From Coemansia sp. RSA 1804 (Eukaryota; Kickxellomycota; Kickxellomycetes; Kickxellales; Kickxellaceae), in NCBI GenBank assembly GCA_027578815.1, contig JANBTH010000020.1, positions 1 to 60,990 of the forward strand: a stretch of 60,990 nt of DNA, given 5' to 3'. Within the stretch, counting starts at the first letter, position 1, and every line of letters starts with the position of its first letter. A program made the translations under genes and the position numbers. The notes beneath the pieces were generated by a model that was given only the letters and a program-made list of their open reading frames with translations, did no database searches and had not been told where the DNA came from. This document shows, piece after piece, positions 9,122 to 19,123 of this stretch.

Positions 9122-9602
9122 CTGGCATGCCCCGATTCCTGGTGTCGGCATGAGGCGGATGCTTGTAAAGCTCAGTTTTCGTCTCCTTCACATTGACGAG
9201 TATCTCACTTCAACAATGTGCCCGTGCTGCGAGACGGGTACACTGAAGAAGTTTCTTAAAGTGGGTAATCCGCGGCCGCACCGTCGAGGTGCGACGCCAG
9301 TGATTATGAGCCACGCTGTCCTGCGTTGCGAAAACGTTACTTGTATTGGACGCGTGGCTGACGGACAGTCTGATTTGATGCATCCGCGCTGTTTGAATCG
9401 CGACCTAGCAGCAGCAATGAACTTTCGGCACATTGCAAACGGTCTCCAGCAAAACGGTGCAGTTCCTGAGCGCTTCCAACGCAGCAATCGTGTCAGGGAC
9501 AATGCAGCTGTGCCAGATAATGGCGAGGTGCCTGCTGATGGTCCCCTGCTCAGCGTCGACGCACAGACTAGTCATCAACTGTCAGTAAACCGCAGTCTTT
9601 AA
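9122..9602 (+). pseudogene. 5'-truncated Fanzor fragment in the right inverted arm
   Basis: The last ~160 codons of the Fanzor ORF of locus A are repeated here on the opposite strand, ending at the same stop codon. The frame keeps the RuvC-II Glu, all zinc-ribbon cysteines and the NRD motif of RuvC-III. It lacks everything before PIPGVGMRRML, so it cannot encode a nuclease on its own. One residue differs from the full copy (KLSFRLL against KLGFRLL). Its first in-frame ATG is at 9150. It is best read as a truncated duplicate rather than a gene. Confidence 0.85.
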
Positions 9603-9879
9603 CGATTCTGCGATAGAATACACACCCCTATTAGGGACAAGGATGACGATATATCCCCCAAGGTAGGTGAAGTGGTTGTTGTGTATTTGTAGATTGCGTG
9701 TGAGAATGTGAAATATGCCATTGACTATTGTTCTATTGTGTATACTAACCTTTGTTTGTATTTCTGCTCCTTTCATGTATACAAACAATAACCATGTGCA
9801 TTCCATCTGCCAACTCACCTATTGGTCGTCGCCGTATGTTTCCCCGAGTAAGCAAAGGGTAGAGTTGGAAATATCTGTA
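9122..9879. repeat. Right arm of the 758-bp inverted repeat
   Basis: Inverted partner of 5733-6490. It includes the truncated Fanzor fragment, the two post-stop hairpins mirrored at 9606-9618 and 9626-9636, and the same ~277 bp of trailing sequence. Identity stops at 9879, 131 bp before the ATG of the PI31-like gene. Confidence 0.93.
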
Positions 9880-10009
9880 ATCAACTCTTTTTCTTTTTCT
9901 GCCTGCAAAGTCCGCTTTTACTTTCTTTATTCTTTCTCTCTCCTCATATATATACCTTCTTATTATATTCTTGTACATTGCACAGAGCGGATCTACCTTG
10001 AATTTCGAA

Positions 10010-10675
10010 ATGAGCCAGCAGGGAATAAACAGCAGCAGCCCGGGAGGAGCCGGAGACAGGGAGAACAGGGCGGAGGAGCGGCTGTCGGAGCGCAGAGAAG
10101 CGAGCGCCAGCGCCGGACAGCAGCGGACAGACGAAGCGGGGGCCCGGGCGCTGCATCCAGGCAGCAGGCTGCTGAACCAGGACACCGAGAACGACGAGTA
10201 CACGCAGAACGCGCCCGGCCCGGGCCAGTACGCGGGCATTGGTGGCGACGACCTGCGGCTGCCGCTGCCGCAATTCAACGACCCCACGAGAATAGCAAGC
10301 GGCGGCGGCATGTTTGTGGGCACGGACCACCCGCTGTTTGGGCCGCGCGCAACAGGCGGCAATGGCGGCGGCGGCGGCGGCGGCGGAAGCAGCGGCAGCA
10401 ACATCGGCCCTGGCGACGTGGATCCGTTTGCTGCGCCGCAGAGACTGCCGCCCGGAGCAGTGCCGCAGGGCGCGCGGTTCGATCCCATCGTGCCGTTTGG
10501 CGAGGCGCCCGGCGGGATGCCTGGGCGCGGGCGCGGCGGCAGAGGGAGAGGCGGCGGCGGCGCGCACTTCAGCGGCGAGCCGGATCCCGACGCCCTCCCT
10601 CCGCCCGGCGGCCGCGGATTCGGGTTCGGAGGCAGCAGCGGGTTTGGGAACGGCGGACCCGATACGTTCCTCTGA
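10010..10675 (+). CDS. PI31-like proteasome regulator, C-terminal domain only
   Basis: This 221-residue protein has the proline/glycine-rich C-terminal region of PI31 (PSMF1/Fub1). Visible landmarks are GIGGDDLRLPLP, GGGMFVGTDHPLFG, VDPFA, the hallmark LPPGAVPQGARFDP and a DALPPPGGRG tail. PI31 binds the 20S proteasome. The family's C-terminal hydrophobic-Tyr-X motif appears here as the variant DTFL. The N-terminal FP domain (~150 residues in the family) is missing. The sequence just before the ATG is pyrimidine-rich and ends in TTGCACAG near 9985, a plausible 3' splice site, so an upstream exon may have existed. Mobile locus A ends 131 bp upstream and may have displaced it. The glycine runs and GRGRGG repeats suggest low complexity rather than a separate RNA-binding role. 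Confidence 0.8.
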   Translation: MSQQGINSSSPGGAGDRENRAEERLSERREASASAGQQRTDEAGARALHPGSRLLNQDTENDEYTQNAPGPGQYAGIGGDDLRLPLPQFNDPTRIASGGGMFVGTDHPLFGPRATGGNGGGGGGGGSSGSNIGPGDVDPFAAPQRLPPGAVPQGARFDPIVPFGEAPGGMPGRGRGGRGRGGGGAHFSGEPDPDALPPPGGRGFGFGGSSGFGNGGPDTFL

Positions 10676-10806
10676 GCCAGACCCCCCTTTTATAGTCAGA
10701 TGAAGCCCAGTTTTTTTATCAAAGCATTTGTAAGCACCTTGCAGCCCTTGCGTGTGAAAGCTGGTCTGCGTTGGCAAGAGTGACGAAGAAGAGACAAAGA
10801 GAAAGA

Positions 10807-13800
10807 CTACTCCCACTTGGGCACGCCAGAGACAACGTTGGACGGCTTGCGCGCCTCGCCGAACAGCGCCTGCGAGGTCAGGGCCCACTCCTCGAAGACG
10901 TGCTGCTTGTGGTTGCCGGTGGCCACGGGGCCCGAGGGATCGCGGCCGGCGTAGCGGATGGCCTTGCCGCGGTGGCTGTCGGTGTTGTTGAAGACGGTGC
11001 GCAGCCGCGGCTCGACATGCGCCCACGAGCCCATGTTGAGCGGCTCCTCCTGCGCCCACACGAACTCGCAGCTCGGGTACTTCTCGATGTGGTCGCGCAC
11101 AGCGTCCCAGGGGAACGGATGCAGCTGCTCGATGCGCGAGATCGCCACGTCGCGCACGCCGTTAAGCTCGCGCGCCTGCAGCAGCGCGTAGTACACCTGG
11201 CCCGTGCACAGCACGTGCGTGCGGATCTGCTCTGGCGCAACAAGCGTGAAGTCGCCCGCGGTTGGGTGCGGCTCCGGGATGTAGCGCTGGAAGAACGTGT
11301 TGCCGGTCAGGTCGGCGAGGTCGGACTTGCACAGCGGGAAGCGCAGCTGCTTCTTGGACGTCATCACCACCAGCGGCTTGCGGTAGTCGCGGTAGATCTG
11401 GCGGCGCAGCGCGTGGAAGTAGTTGGCCGGCGTTGTTGGGTACACCACCTGCATGTTGCAGTCCTGGTGCTGCCGCGCCAGCTTGTCGGGCGACGGGAAG
11501 ATGTACGGGTGCTCGTCGCACAGCTGCAGATACCGCTCGATGCGCGCCGACGAGTGCTCCGAGCCCTGCCCGTCGAACCCGTGCGGCAGCAGCATGGTGA
11601 GCCCCGTGCGCTGCAGCCACTTCTTCTCGCCGGCTGCGATGAACTGGTCGATGATGACCTGCGCGGTGTTGGCAAAGTCGCCGAACTGGGCCTCCCACAT
11701 CACCAGCGCATTGGGGTTGGCCAGCGAGTACCCGAGCTCGTACCCGAGCACGCCGTACTCGGACAGCGACGAGTTGCTGACCGAGAACGGCGCCTGCGTG
11801 GGGCTCAGGCTGGCCAGCTGCGTGTACTGCCGCTCGTTGGTCTGGTCGTGCAGCACCGCGTGGCGGTGCGAGAACGTGCCGCGCTCGCAGTCCTGGCCGC
11901 TCAGGCGCACATGCTTGCCCTCGAGCAGCAGCGTTCCAAACGCAAGCGCCTCGGCCGTGGCCCAGTCAATGCTCCTGCCCGACTCGAGCGCCTCGGCGCG
12001 CGCCTTGAAGATCTTCTTCAGCAGCGGATGCGCGTTGAAGTCCGACGGCACCGACGAGATGAACTTGCCGACGTGGCTGATGATCTCGTCGGCTGCTCCG
12101 GTCGGATACGCCGGCGTGGCCTCGGTGGCCAGCTCGGCCAGGGACTTGAAGCCCGGCCACGCCGACGACAGCCACTCGGTGCTCGACGGCTTGTAGTCCT
12201 TGCTGTTCTTGTACGACTCCTCCAGCATGTTCCACACGCGCCTCTTGCTCTCCTCGATCTCCGCCTTGGTGAACGTTCCCTCGCCCACCAGCTGGGCCAC
12301 GTAGGTCTCCAGCACCGGCTGCTGCTGCTTGATGCGCTTGTACATCAGCGGCTGCGTGAACGACGGCTGGTCCGCCTCGTTGTGCCCGTGCCGCCGGTAC
12401 CCGACAAGGTCGATGACGATGTCCTTGTGGAACGTCTGCCGCCACTCCGCCGCAAACGAAAACGCAAACACAACCGACTCGACGTCGTCCGCGTTCACGT
12501 GCACAATCGGCGCGCTGATCGACTTTGCGATCTCCGACGGATGCAGCGTCGACCGCGCAAACCGCGGATCCGTGGTGAAGCCCACCTGGTTGTTGACGAT
12601 CACGTGCACCGTGCCGCCCGTCGCGTATCCAGGCAGGTCGCTGAAGCCGAGCGTCTCGTACACGACGCCCTGCGCCGCAAACGCTGCGTCGCCGTGCACC
12701 AGCAGCGGCATCGTGCGTGTGCGCGCGGAGTCGTTGGTGTACATCTGCTGCGCGCGCGTCTTGCCCAGCACAACCGGATCCGTTGCCTCCAGATGCGACG
12801 GGTTGGCAAGCAGCGACAGGTGCACGCGCTTGCCGTTGGGCGTGGGCCGGTCAAAGTTCATTCCAAGGTGGTACTTTGCGTCGCCCGAGCCCTCGTTGGT
12901 CGGCTCCAGCTCGCCTGAGAACTCGCAGAAGATCGACTCGTTCGGCTTGCGCACCACGTTGCTGAGCACGTTGAGCCGCCCACGATGCGCCATGCCCATG
13001 ATGATCGACTCGACGCCCAGATCAACAGAGTGGTCAATCAGCTCCTTCATCCCGGGGATCAGCGACTCGCAGCCCTCCAGCCCAAACCGCTTCTGGCTGG
13101 GCCACTTTGTCGACGCGAACTTCTCAAAGCTGCTTCCCCAGATCAGCCGATCAAGCATGCGGAACTTTTGCTCCTTGCTGTAGTTGAAGCGCTCGGGAAC
13201 CTCGAAGCGCTCGCGGATCCAGTCGCACTGTCCGCGATCCGCAATGTGCGTGTATTCGACACCGACGTGGCCGCAGTACACCTTCTCGAGCGTCTTGACG
13301 ATCTCGCGCAGCGTCATCTCCTTGTGTCCGGCGTTGGCGAAGTTCTGCAGCACCCCGGGGCCAAGCGTGAACTTGCGGTCCATGTCCTTCTCCGTGAACC
13401 CGTAGTAGCTGGGACTGAGCTCCGTGGCCGACACAGAGCCCGGCTCGGGCACCTGGATCCCGAGCGGGTCCAGCTTGGCCAGGTAGTGTCCGCGCACCTG
13501 GTACGCGCGCGCCATCAGCTGCACCTTGAGATGGTCGACGACCTCGGGGTTCCCCTGCAGCCCAGACAGGTTGGACGCCGCGTCGCTTGCTGGGTTGATT
13601 GCGGTTGCCGAGATCAGACTGGGCGCCGTCTGGAACGCAAGCCCAGGCTTCAGCCCCTTGTCGACGTTCTTGAAGTAGCTGCGCCAGCTGACATGCACTG
13701 ACTCCGGGTCCTTGGTGTACGCCTCGTACATCTCCTCAATGTACGGCGTCACGTTGCCCGACAGAAACGACTCGCTCGGGTGCGGCGGGCCCGTGGTCGT

Positions 13801-13965
13801 TGGCGCAGAGGCTGAGCCAGCAGTGGTTGACGTGGTGAGCGTCTTCCGAGCAGACAGGGACAGCAGCGCTGCCGGGTGGCTGTGGCGAGGAAACAGCGAC
13901 GAGGCAGCCCCAACAGTGCGCTGGCGCAGTGCCTGACTGCGAGCGGCTCTAAGCAGACTGGCCAT
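10807..13965 (-). CDS. KGD1: 2-oxoglutarate dehydrogenase E1 component, mitochondrial
   Basis: Thiamine-diphosphate-dependent E1 subunit that decarboxylates 2-oxoglutarate in the TCA cycle. The 1052 residues match the family. An Arg/Ser-rich mitochondrial presequence (MASLLRAARSQALRQR) is followed by the E1o N-terminal motif FLSGNVTPYIEEMYEAYTKD. Thiamine-site and core motifs follow: MGMAHRGRLNVL, HGDAAFAAQGVVYETL, GGTVHVIVNNQVGFTTDPR, RRHGHNEADQPSFTQP, then EAQFGDFANTAQVIIDQF and MLLPHGFDGQGSEHSSARIE. It is an uninterrupted, strongly GC-biased ORF, which is why long shadow frames appear on the other strand. The ATG at 13965 gives the full presequence. It is divergent from SLX1. Confidence 0.97.
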   Translation of the reverse strand: MASLLRAARSQALRQRTVGAASSLFPRHSHPAALLSLSARKTLTTSTTAGSASAPTTTGPPHPSESFLSGNVTPYIEEMYEAYTKDPESVHVSWRSYFKNVDKGLKPGLAFQTAPSLISATAINPASDAASNLSGLQGNPEVVDHLKVQLMARAYQVRGHYLAKLDPLGIQVPEPGSVSATELSPSYYGFTEKDMDRKFTLGPGVLQNFANAGHKEMTLREIVKTLEKVYCGHVGVEYTHIADRGQCDWIRERFEVPERFNYSKEQKFRMLDRLIWGSSFEKFASTKWPSQKRFGLEGCESLIPGMKELIDHSVDLGVESIIMGMAHRGRLNVLSNVVRKPNESIFCEFSGELEPTNEGSGDAKYHLGMNFDRPTPNGKRVHLSLLANPSHLEATDPVVLGKTRAQQMYTNDSARTRTMPLLVHGDAAFAAQGVVYETLGFSDLPGYATGGTVHVIVNNQVGFTTDPRFARSTLHPSEIAKSISAPIVHVNADDVESVVFAFSFAAEWRQTFHKDIVIDLVGYRRHGHNEADQPSFTQPLMYKRIKQQQPVLETYVAQLVGEGTFTKAEIEESKRRVWNMLEESYKNSKDYKPSSTEWLSSAWPGFKSLAELATEATPAYPTGAADEIISHVGKFISSVPSDFNAHPLLKKIFKARAEALESGRSIDWATAEALAFGTLLLEGKHVRLSGQDCERGTFSHRHAVLHDQTNERQYTQLASLSPTQAPFSVSNSSLSEYGVLGYELGYSLANPNALVMWEAQFGDFANTAQVIIDQFIAAGEKKWLQRTGLTMLLPHGFDGQGSEHSSARIERYLQLCDEHPYIFPSPDKLARQHQDCNMQVVYPTTPANYFHALRRQIYRDYRKPLVVMTSKKQLRFPLCKSDLADLTGNTFFQRYIPEPHPTAGDFTLVAPEQIRTHVLCTGQVYYALLQARELNGVRDVAISRIEQLHPFPWDAVRDHIEKYPSCEFVWAQEEPLNMGSWAHVEPRLRTVFNNTDSHRGKAIRYAGRDPSGPVATGNHKQHVFEEWALTSQALFGEARKPSNVVSGVPKWE

Positions 13966-14713
13966 GGCTTATTTGTCGCAGCTTGCGCGTGTGTGTAAAT
14001 GAATGTGTGTGTGTTAAAATAAGATTGAGGAAAAAGTAGGCTCCTTTTTTCTTCCAAGGAAAAGAGCGGGAAAAAAAGAATAAAAGAGAATAGAGTAGGA
14101 AAGGAAACAAAAAGATAAAAAGGACTGGAAAAGGAGAATAAAGAGGAAAGACTCTACGGGTGTATGCGCTAAAATGTAAAAAGGAACCTCGTCTCCCTTC
14201 CAACAGCCTGTAGTTTCTGTTTTTACCGTAAGATTGAGCGAACAATGCCCCCCCCATTCTTTTTAACTTATTGCACTTTGACATGGAATAAAGATTAGGC
14301 GAGCGAGCCATATCGGAGAAATTTTTTTCTTCTGCTTTACTTTTTTTTACTAGGCGGCGGCGTCATGGGCGAAATCCGCAGGAGCCCGCGCCCCAAATCA
14401 GGCACAAGAGTGGCATGCGGACAAAGCAAGCATGATAAGAAAAAGAAAAAAAAAGCCCCTGCTTCTTCTCTTCCCCAAACCAACGCTTCAACAAATTGAA
14501 GGAGGGGAGATCCGTTGGGTTTGGCAGCAGCTCATCCTTTTCTTGCTTTGTTTACTTTCAAAACCTTGTTTCCATGGTCCATCCGCTGGTTATAGAGACT
14601 TTTTGCGGGAGCCTTGATATCACAGCACAACCACCATCCACCGCTCCACCCACGTGTCCGCGGCTCGCTACCTCTCCCCTGCTTCCTCGCAATCTGCTTG
14701 CAGTCTATGGAAT
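13966..14713. other. Divergent promoter region between KGD1 and SLX1
   Basis: About 750 bp with purine runs (AAAGAGAA, AAAAAAG) and short GT repeats near 13990-14015. No further gene is supported. It presumably contains promoters for both flanking genes. Confidence 0.5.
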
Positions 14714-15731
14714 ATGGAGGAAGCGCCAGACGTTCGCTTCTCAGTGTGCGGCTTCTACTGCTGCTATCTGCTGCGATCGCTGAAGAAAGGGAGCAGAAAC
14801 CATGTGTACGTTGGGTCAACGCCCGACCCAGTGCGAAGGCTAAGGCAGCACAACGGCGAGATAACCGCTGGAGCTGTTGCAACGCGCAAGAGAAGGCCAT
14901 GGTACGCCTATTATTTCTATTGTTGTCGTGCATGATGAATGGAGCGGTCTTGTTCAATCAATTAGTCGGAGAGAAACAAAATAGAAAACCTCCGACAAGG
15001 TCACACGTATTTCCACCAACAAGTGCGCTGCTATCTATGACTAACAAATACTGTTACTTCTTGTCCTATTGGCTAACATTGCCTGTCTTAGGGAAATGGC
15101 CGCGATTGTGCACGGATTTCCGTCCAAGGCGGCGGCGCTGCAGTTCGAGTGGGCGTGGCAGAACCCGCACATGTCGCGACACGCAGCCGATGCAGCCGCT
15201 GACGATGGCGTGCCGTTCGACAGTAGGCGCGTGCTCTACGGATCGGCGCAAAAGAAGCTGGAGACGAAGCTGGTGGCGCTGGTTGCAATGGCTGCGGTTG
15301 CGCCGTTCAGATTCTGGCCGCTGGAGATCGTCTGCCCCAACGATGATCTGCATAGAGACCTCGTTGCCAGATCGCAGCAGCAACAAGGAAGCCGCGGTGT
15401 GCCCGGACACATGCGTATTATCCAAGGCGACATTGCGCGCGTATTCGAGCAAGCATCAACAGCCACAGCGTATCTGGGGCTTCCAGCGGCCGACGAAGCA
15501 TGCAGTATCTGCCAGGAGACGCTGGTGGAGAGCCGTCCGTGGGGCGCATGCAGCGCGTGTCCGGCGTCGTGGCATCTGAGCTGTCTGGCAGCGCATATGG
15601 CTGGTGGATCCGAGACAGGACGCGGAGCCCGAGCAAGTGCACCATTGCTGCCGACGATGGCGTGGTGTTCAAACTGCCAGAAGCCGTTCGTGTGGGGCCA
15701 GGCAGTGCGAGCGTTTGCGCAGGCAGGATGA
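14714..15731 (+). CDS. SLX1: Structure-specific endonuclease subunit SLX1 (two exons)
   Basis: GIY-YIG nuclease subunit of SLX1-SLX4, which cuts branched DNA and Holliday junctions. Exon 1 is 14714-14901 and exon 2 is 15092-15731. The 190-bp intron has GTACG at its start, CTAAC near 15074 and TTAG at its end. Joining completes the Trp codon of RPW and yields RRPWEMAAIVHGFPSK, the family's standard sequence, for 275 residues. Exon 1 holds the GIY-YIG fold (FYCCYLLRS, NHVYVGSTPDPVRRLRQHNG). Exon 2 begins with the conserved FEWAWQNP and ends with a RING/PHD-like zinc domain (CSICQETL, CSACPASWHLSCL, WCSNCQKPFVWG). The ATG at 14714 gives the usual short N-terminus. Its stop lies only nine bases from the stop of the convergent XPR1 gene. 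Confidence 0.93.
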
Positions 15732-15740
15732 GTCTGGCGA

Positions 15741-18700
15741 CTAGGGCGCCAGTGGTGGCGACGGCGGTGCCGAGTTTGGAATGCGTGGCGATGCAACCGA
15801 GACTGCCTCGTAGTCGTGCTCAAACTCGTTGCGGAAGGCGGCCGCCACATGGGCTTCGTCCTGGGGCTTGGGGAGGTTGAATGGCAGCGGAATATCGGTG
15901 GTAGCGCGGAACTGGCCGCAATTGCTGATATGTTCGTTTTCAACACGGAAGAAGTTCCACAGGAAACGACGCACGACCTCCAGCACTGCCGCAATGTACG
16001 CCATGGTTGCCTGGTGGAACTTGTGGCCGAAAGAGAAGAAACTGGGCGAGATCTGCGTGATCCAGAAGAAGCGCAGCAGAACATCGACGACTATAGCGAC
16101 GTAGTAAACCCAGGCGCGCTCGAACTTGAGCTCGGACCGCAGAAAGCGGTGCTTGCTGTGCGACTCAAACAGCCCCCAGTCCATCAGCAGATCCCACAGC
16201 GACGTGAAGCACGAGTTGACGATTGCGCTGGCAACCCACAGCGACCGCCACGCGGTGCCACCGGCGATGCGGTTGGCAGATGCAAGCCAAATGGTAATTA
16301 TGGTCGATGCGTACTTGGCGCCGTTGGCGAGATGCGGGAAGGCATCGCCTGAATCCAGGAAGCGGCGGATGCACTGAAGCAGCCGCAGAAGGTTGGGCAG
16401 CATCAGGAACGCAGCGTTGGACCACCACTGCGTGGTATCGCAGACGTCGTCCAGATCCGACCAGTGGTTGGCGCTGGCGCATCCGAAAACAAGCACCATT
16501 GAGAACGTGTACGTCAGACTACACATCTCGTCACCCAGGAAGAAGTCGCGGAATTCCACGCGGTAGAAGCCAGACAGCAGCAGTCGCCAGAGTGACCGCA
16601 TCAGCCAGCGCCGCGACGTCCAGTAGAACACATCGATGGGCAACAGCAGCGCACCAAGCAGCGTGCCAATGAGCACGTAGATGCAGATATACGAGCTGCG
16701 GTCGATGTGCAGCCCAAAGTTGGCCCAGAACACGCAGCTTGTGACCAGCACAAACACCGACGATATCTCCAGAAACTGCCACGAGTCCAGGTAGTCGCGC
16801 GGATCCACCTCGAATATGAAGCGGTAGTTGACATGTGCGCGCGCCCACGCCATGATGTTGAGCGAGAACAGAACGGCAAAGAGTAGTATCAGGTAGATGC
16901 CGCCGTATAGCTGCAGCAGCTGTCGGTGGTATGGAACGCGGTCCTCGTTGGCTAGCAGGTTTGCCTCGTACACTGCGCGCGCAATCAGCGGCGCCGATGC
17001 GCCCAGCATCAGTCCGCATCGGAACACGCATGATGGGCTGCCGCCGCCACCACCACCAGCACTCACACGCAGCTTCTCCATTCCTTTCGACCGCGACCCG
17101 CCGGCGTACCGGCTCACGAACATGCCTTCCAGCTCCGCCGACATTGCATTCAGCCGCTCCGACGTCGCAATGTAGCAACCGTCCACCCTGCCCAGCATGT
17201 GGTCCGTGCCCCGGCACCATCCCGCCGTCTTCTGGTACTTCTTCAGCGCCTTGACAAACGCCGTGTAGCATAGCACGCGGTAGTTCTTCAGCAGCTCCAT
17301 GCCCCGGTACGCCTCCAGCATTGCGCTCTTGAGTCTGTTCCTGGCCGCCCGGAGCTGTGTGCTGGGCTCGAATTCCCGCTGCTTGTTACCGCTGCTGCCG
17401 GCCGCCACGCGACTGAACATTGCTCTGCCCTGATCGATGCTGGAGGTCCTCATCAGTGCCGAAGCCTCGAGCTCCTCGCCAAGCATCGTGTCGTATATCT
17501 CCTGCTGTCTCTTGATGTTGTCCAGCCGCGTCTGGAACAGCGTCTGTTTCTGTCTGTAAAAGTCGTTGACCTTGGTCAGCTCCTGCTCGACCTTTTCAAA
17601 GAACTCTTGCTCCTCGCTCATTCTTTCGTGCAGCTGGGTATTGAACTCGTCTATGCATCATGAATGATAAGTAGCATCAATCGCCACCACCACCAATACC
17701 GCAAGTGCACAACAAGCATTGGGGAATGGCGGTTGTGCATTGCATGCAAGGGACAGCAAAAATAAAGAAGGCTCGCATTATTAGACATTTATGATTTCAG
17801 TGCCATATTTCTTATCGTCCAATCCATGACCCCACGTGTACCTGGTGTTTGGACAGAAGAGAAGGAGGAAGAGGAATCAATCGGTTGTCATATTCTCGGA
17901 TGCATCATATTGTTTTAATTGATCCTACAAACGGGAAGCCGTTTGTGACTATCTTTTTTTTTGCGATTTGTAATATTCAAGGCAATATGACCCGTGATAG
18001 TCAAGCCAGAAGAAAACGCCATGCATTCCATTCCACTACACGTTTATTTTATTTTCCCTACGTTTCAGCTTTCCTGGACCACCTCCAACTAACTACGGCT
18101 GGCATTGCTGGTCAAAAAAGAGAGACAAACAGGGAAGGGGAGGGATGAAACGATGCTGCAGTGCTTCTTTTGTGACTCTGGATGATAAGCATATGGGGCA
18201 AAAAAGTCACTGCCTTTTTTTTTTCTCCATGACATTTGTTCGTGTGTTGCTGATGTAGAAAAATACAATTGGCAAGAAAAATCTGCAAGACTCAGGGGCT
18301 ATTGCGCACCTGAATGACGCAGACCCAGGTCATATTACACAATAGCACAAGTAATAAATAAGCCATAGACAGACACCAGACGGCAATGTGAGAGAAAACC
18401 AGATGATGATAACTTGTGTCTGTTTGCTTGTCTGTTTTTGTTGTTGTCGGACTTACCAACAGTCATGTAATCGCCAGAGACAATGGGCGTCTTGCTCCGT
18501 CGCCTAACTGACTCAGAAAACGTATCCTGTGCAGATATTGGCAGTTTTATGTTTGCACTGTGAGCAAGATCGGCCGATACGGTCCCAACTCTCCCGGAGT
18601 TTGCCGCCGACATACTCAGGGCCAGCTGCGGAGTAGCGGACACGACAGAATTGAAGTGGTTGCACGATGTGCAGCCTGCGTCCGCGCAATACCCCCTCTC

Positions 18701-19123
18701 TCCGTCACCCGTATCCGTGCCGTTTTTACCTTGTTCGTTTTGTTCATGTTGTTGCTGATGGAGTAGAATCCGCTGGCACGTGGTTGGGGATCCAGGCATT
18801 GGGTGTGTTCTAGCTAAAACTGGCGGTGGCGACGGTAATGGTCCTCCTACTGATTGCATCGGACCAACACTGCTGGTGTTGCTCTCGGTTGGGCCGCCTG
18901 TGGGACTACTTCCACTGTCGCTTTGGATGCCAATACTGTTGTATCCGAGATACGTTGATGCGCGTCGCAAAAGCGATGTCCGCTCCTCCGATGCGCCAGC
19001 AGCCAGTCGTGCTTCTCTTGCCGCTGCTATCTTCTTGACTAACCGTTTGAGTGCCCGGTAGTTGACGTACATCTTTTCCCATTCTGGGACCTGCTCTGCC
19101 TCGAGGTACTTGCCAAACTTCAT
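15741..19123 (-). CDS. XPR1/SYG1-type phosphate exporter with SPX and EXS domains (two exons)
   Basis: Membrane protein of the XPR1/Syg1 family (inorganic phosphate export, regulated by inositol pyrophosphates through the SPX domain). Exon 1 is 18457-19123 and exon 2 is 15741-17650. The 806-bp intron has GTAAGT and GCATAG borders. Joining is in frame and gives 858 residues. The SPX domain is split. Exon 1 has MKFGKYLEAEQVPEWEKMYV and the RALKRLVKKI helix, then ~180 residues of low-complexity Ser/Pro/Gly linker. Exon 2 resumes with FFEKVEQELTKVNDFYRQKQ and the helix KNYRVLCYTAFVKALKKYQK, which bears basic inositol-phosphate-binding residues. Several membrane spans and the EXS domain (FSMVLVFGCASANHW, SLWDLLMDWGLF, RFFWITQISPSFF) follow. 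The family is clear; phosphate specificity is inferred. Confidence 0.92.

Larger units (their letters stand above)
5733..9879. mobile_element. Composite Fanzor locus A with 758-bp inverted (foldback) arms
   Basis: A 4.15-kb block bounded by near-identical inverted arms (5733-6490 and 9122-9879). Between them are the rest of a Fanzor-type ORF (minus strand), an AT-rich upstream segment with a 25-bp tandem repeat, a 370-bp block shared in direct orientation with locus B (8439-8808), an unassigned 75 bp, and an inverted copy of a ~235-bp hairpin element (8884-9116). No transposase, integrase or recombinase gene is visible. No clear target-site duplication was found at the outer borders (AAACCC to the left, ATCAAC to the right). 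It could be one foldback element, or a full element plus a 5'-truncated inverted second copy; the sequence alone does not decide. Confidence 0.75.

Noticed and set aside
9715..10695. Plus-strand frame running from the right arm through the PI31 gene
   Set aside because: Its first part is the noncoding tail of the inverted repeat and its second part is an Arg-rich shadow of the PI31 frame.
10771..12918. Long plus-strand open frame (about 715 codons) opposite the 2-oxoglutarate dehydrogenase gene
   Set aside because: Composition is Arg/Leu/Val-rich with no domain. It mirrors the codon bias of the very GC-rich gene on the other strand.
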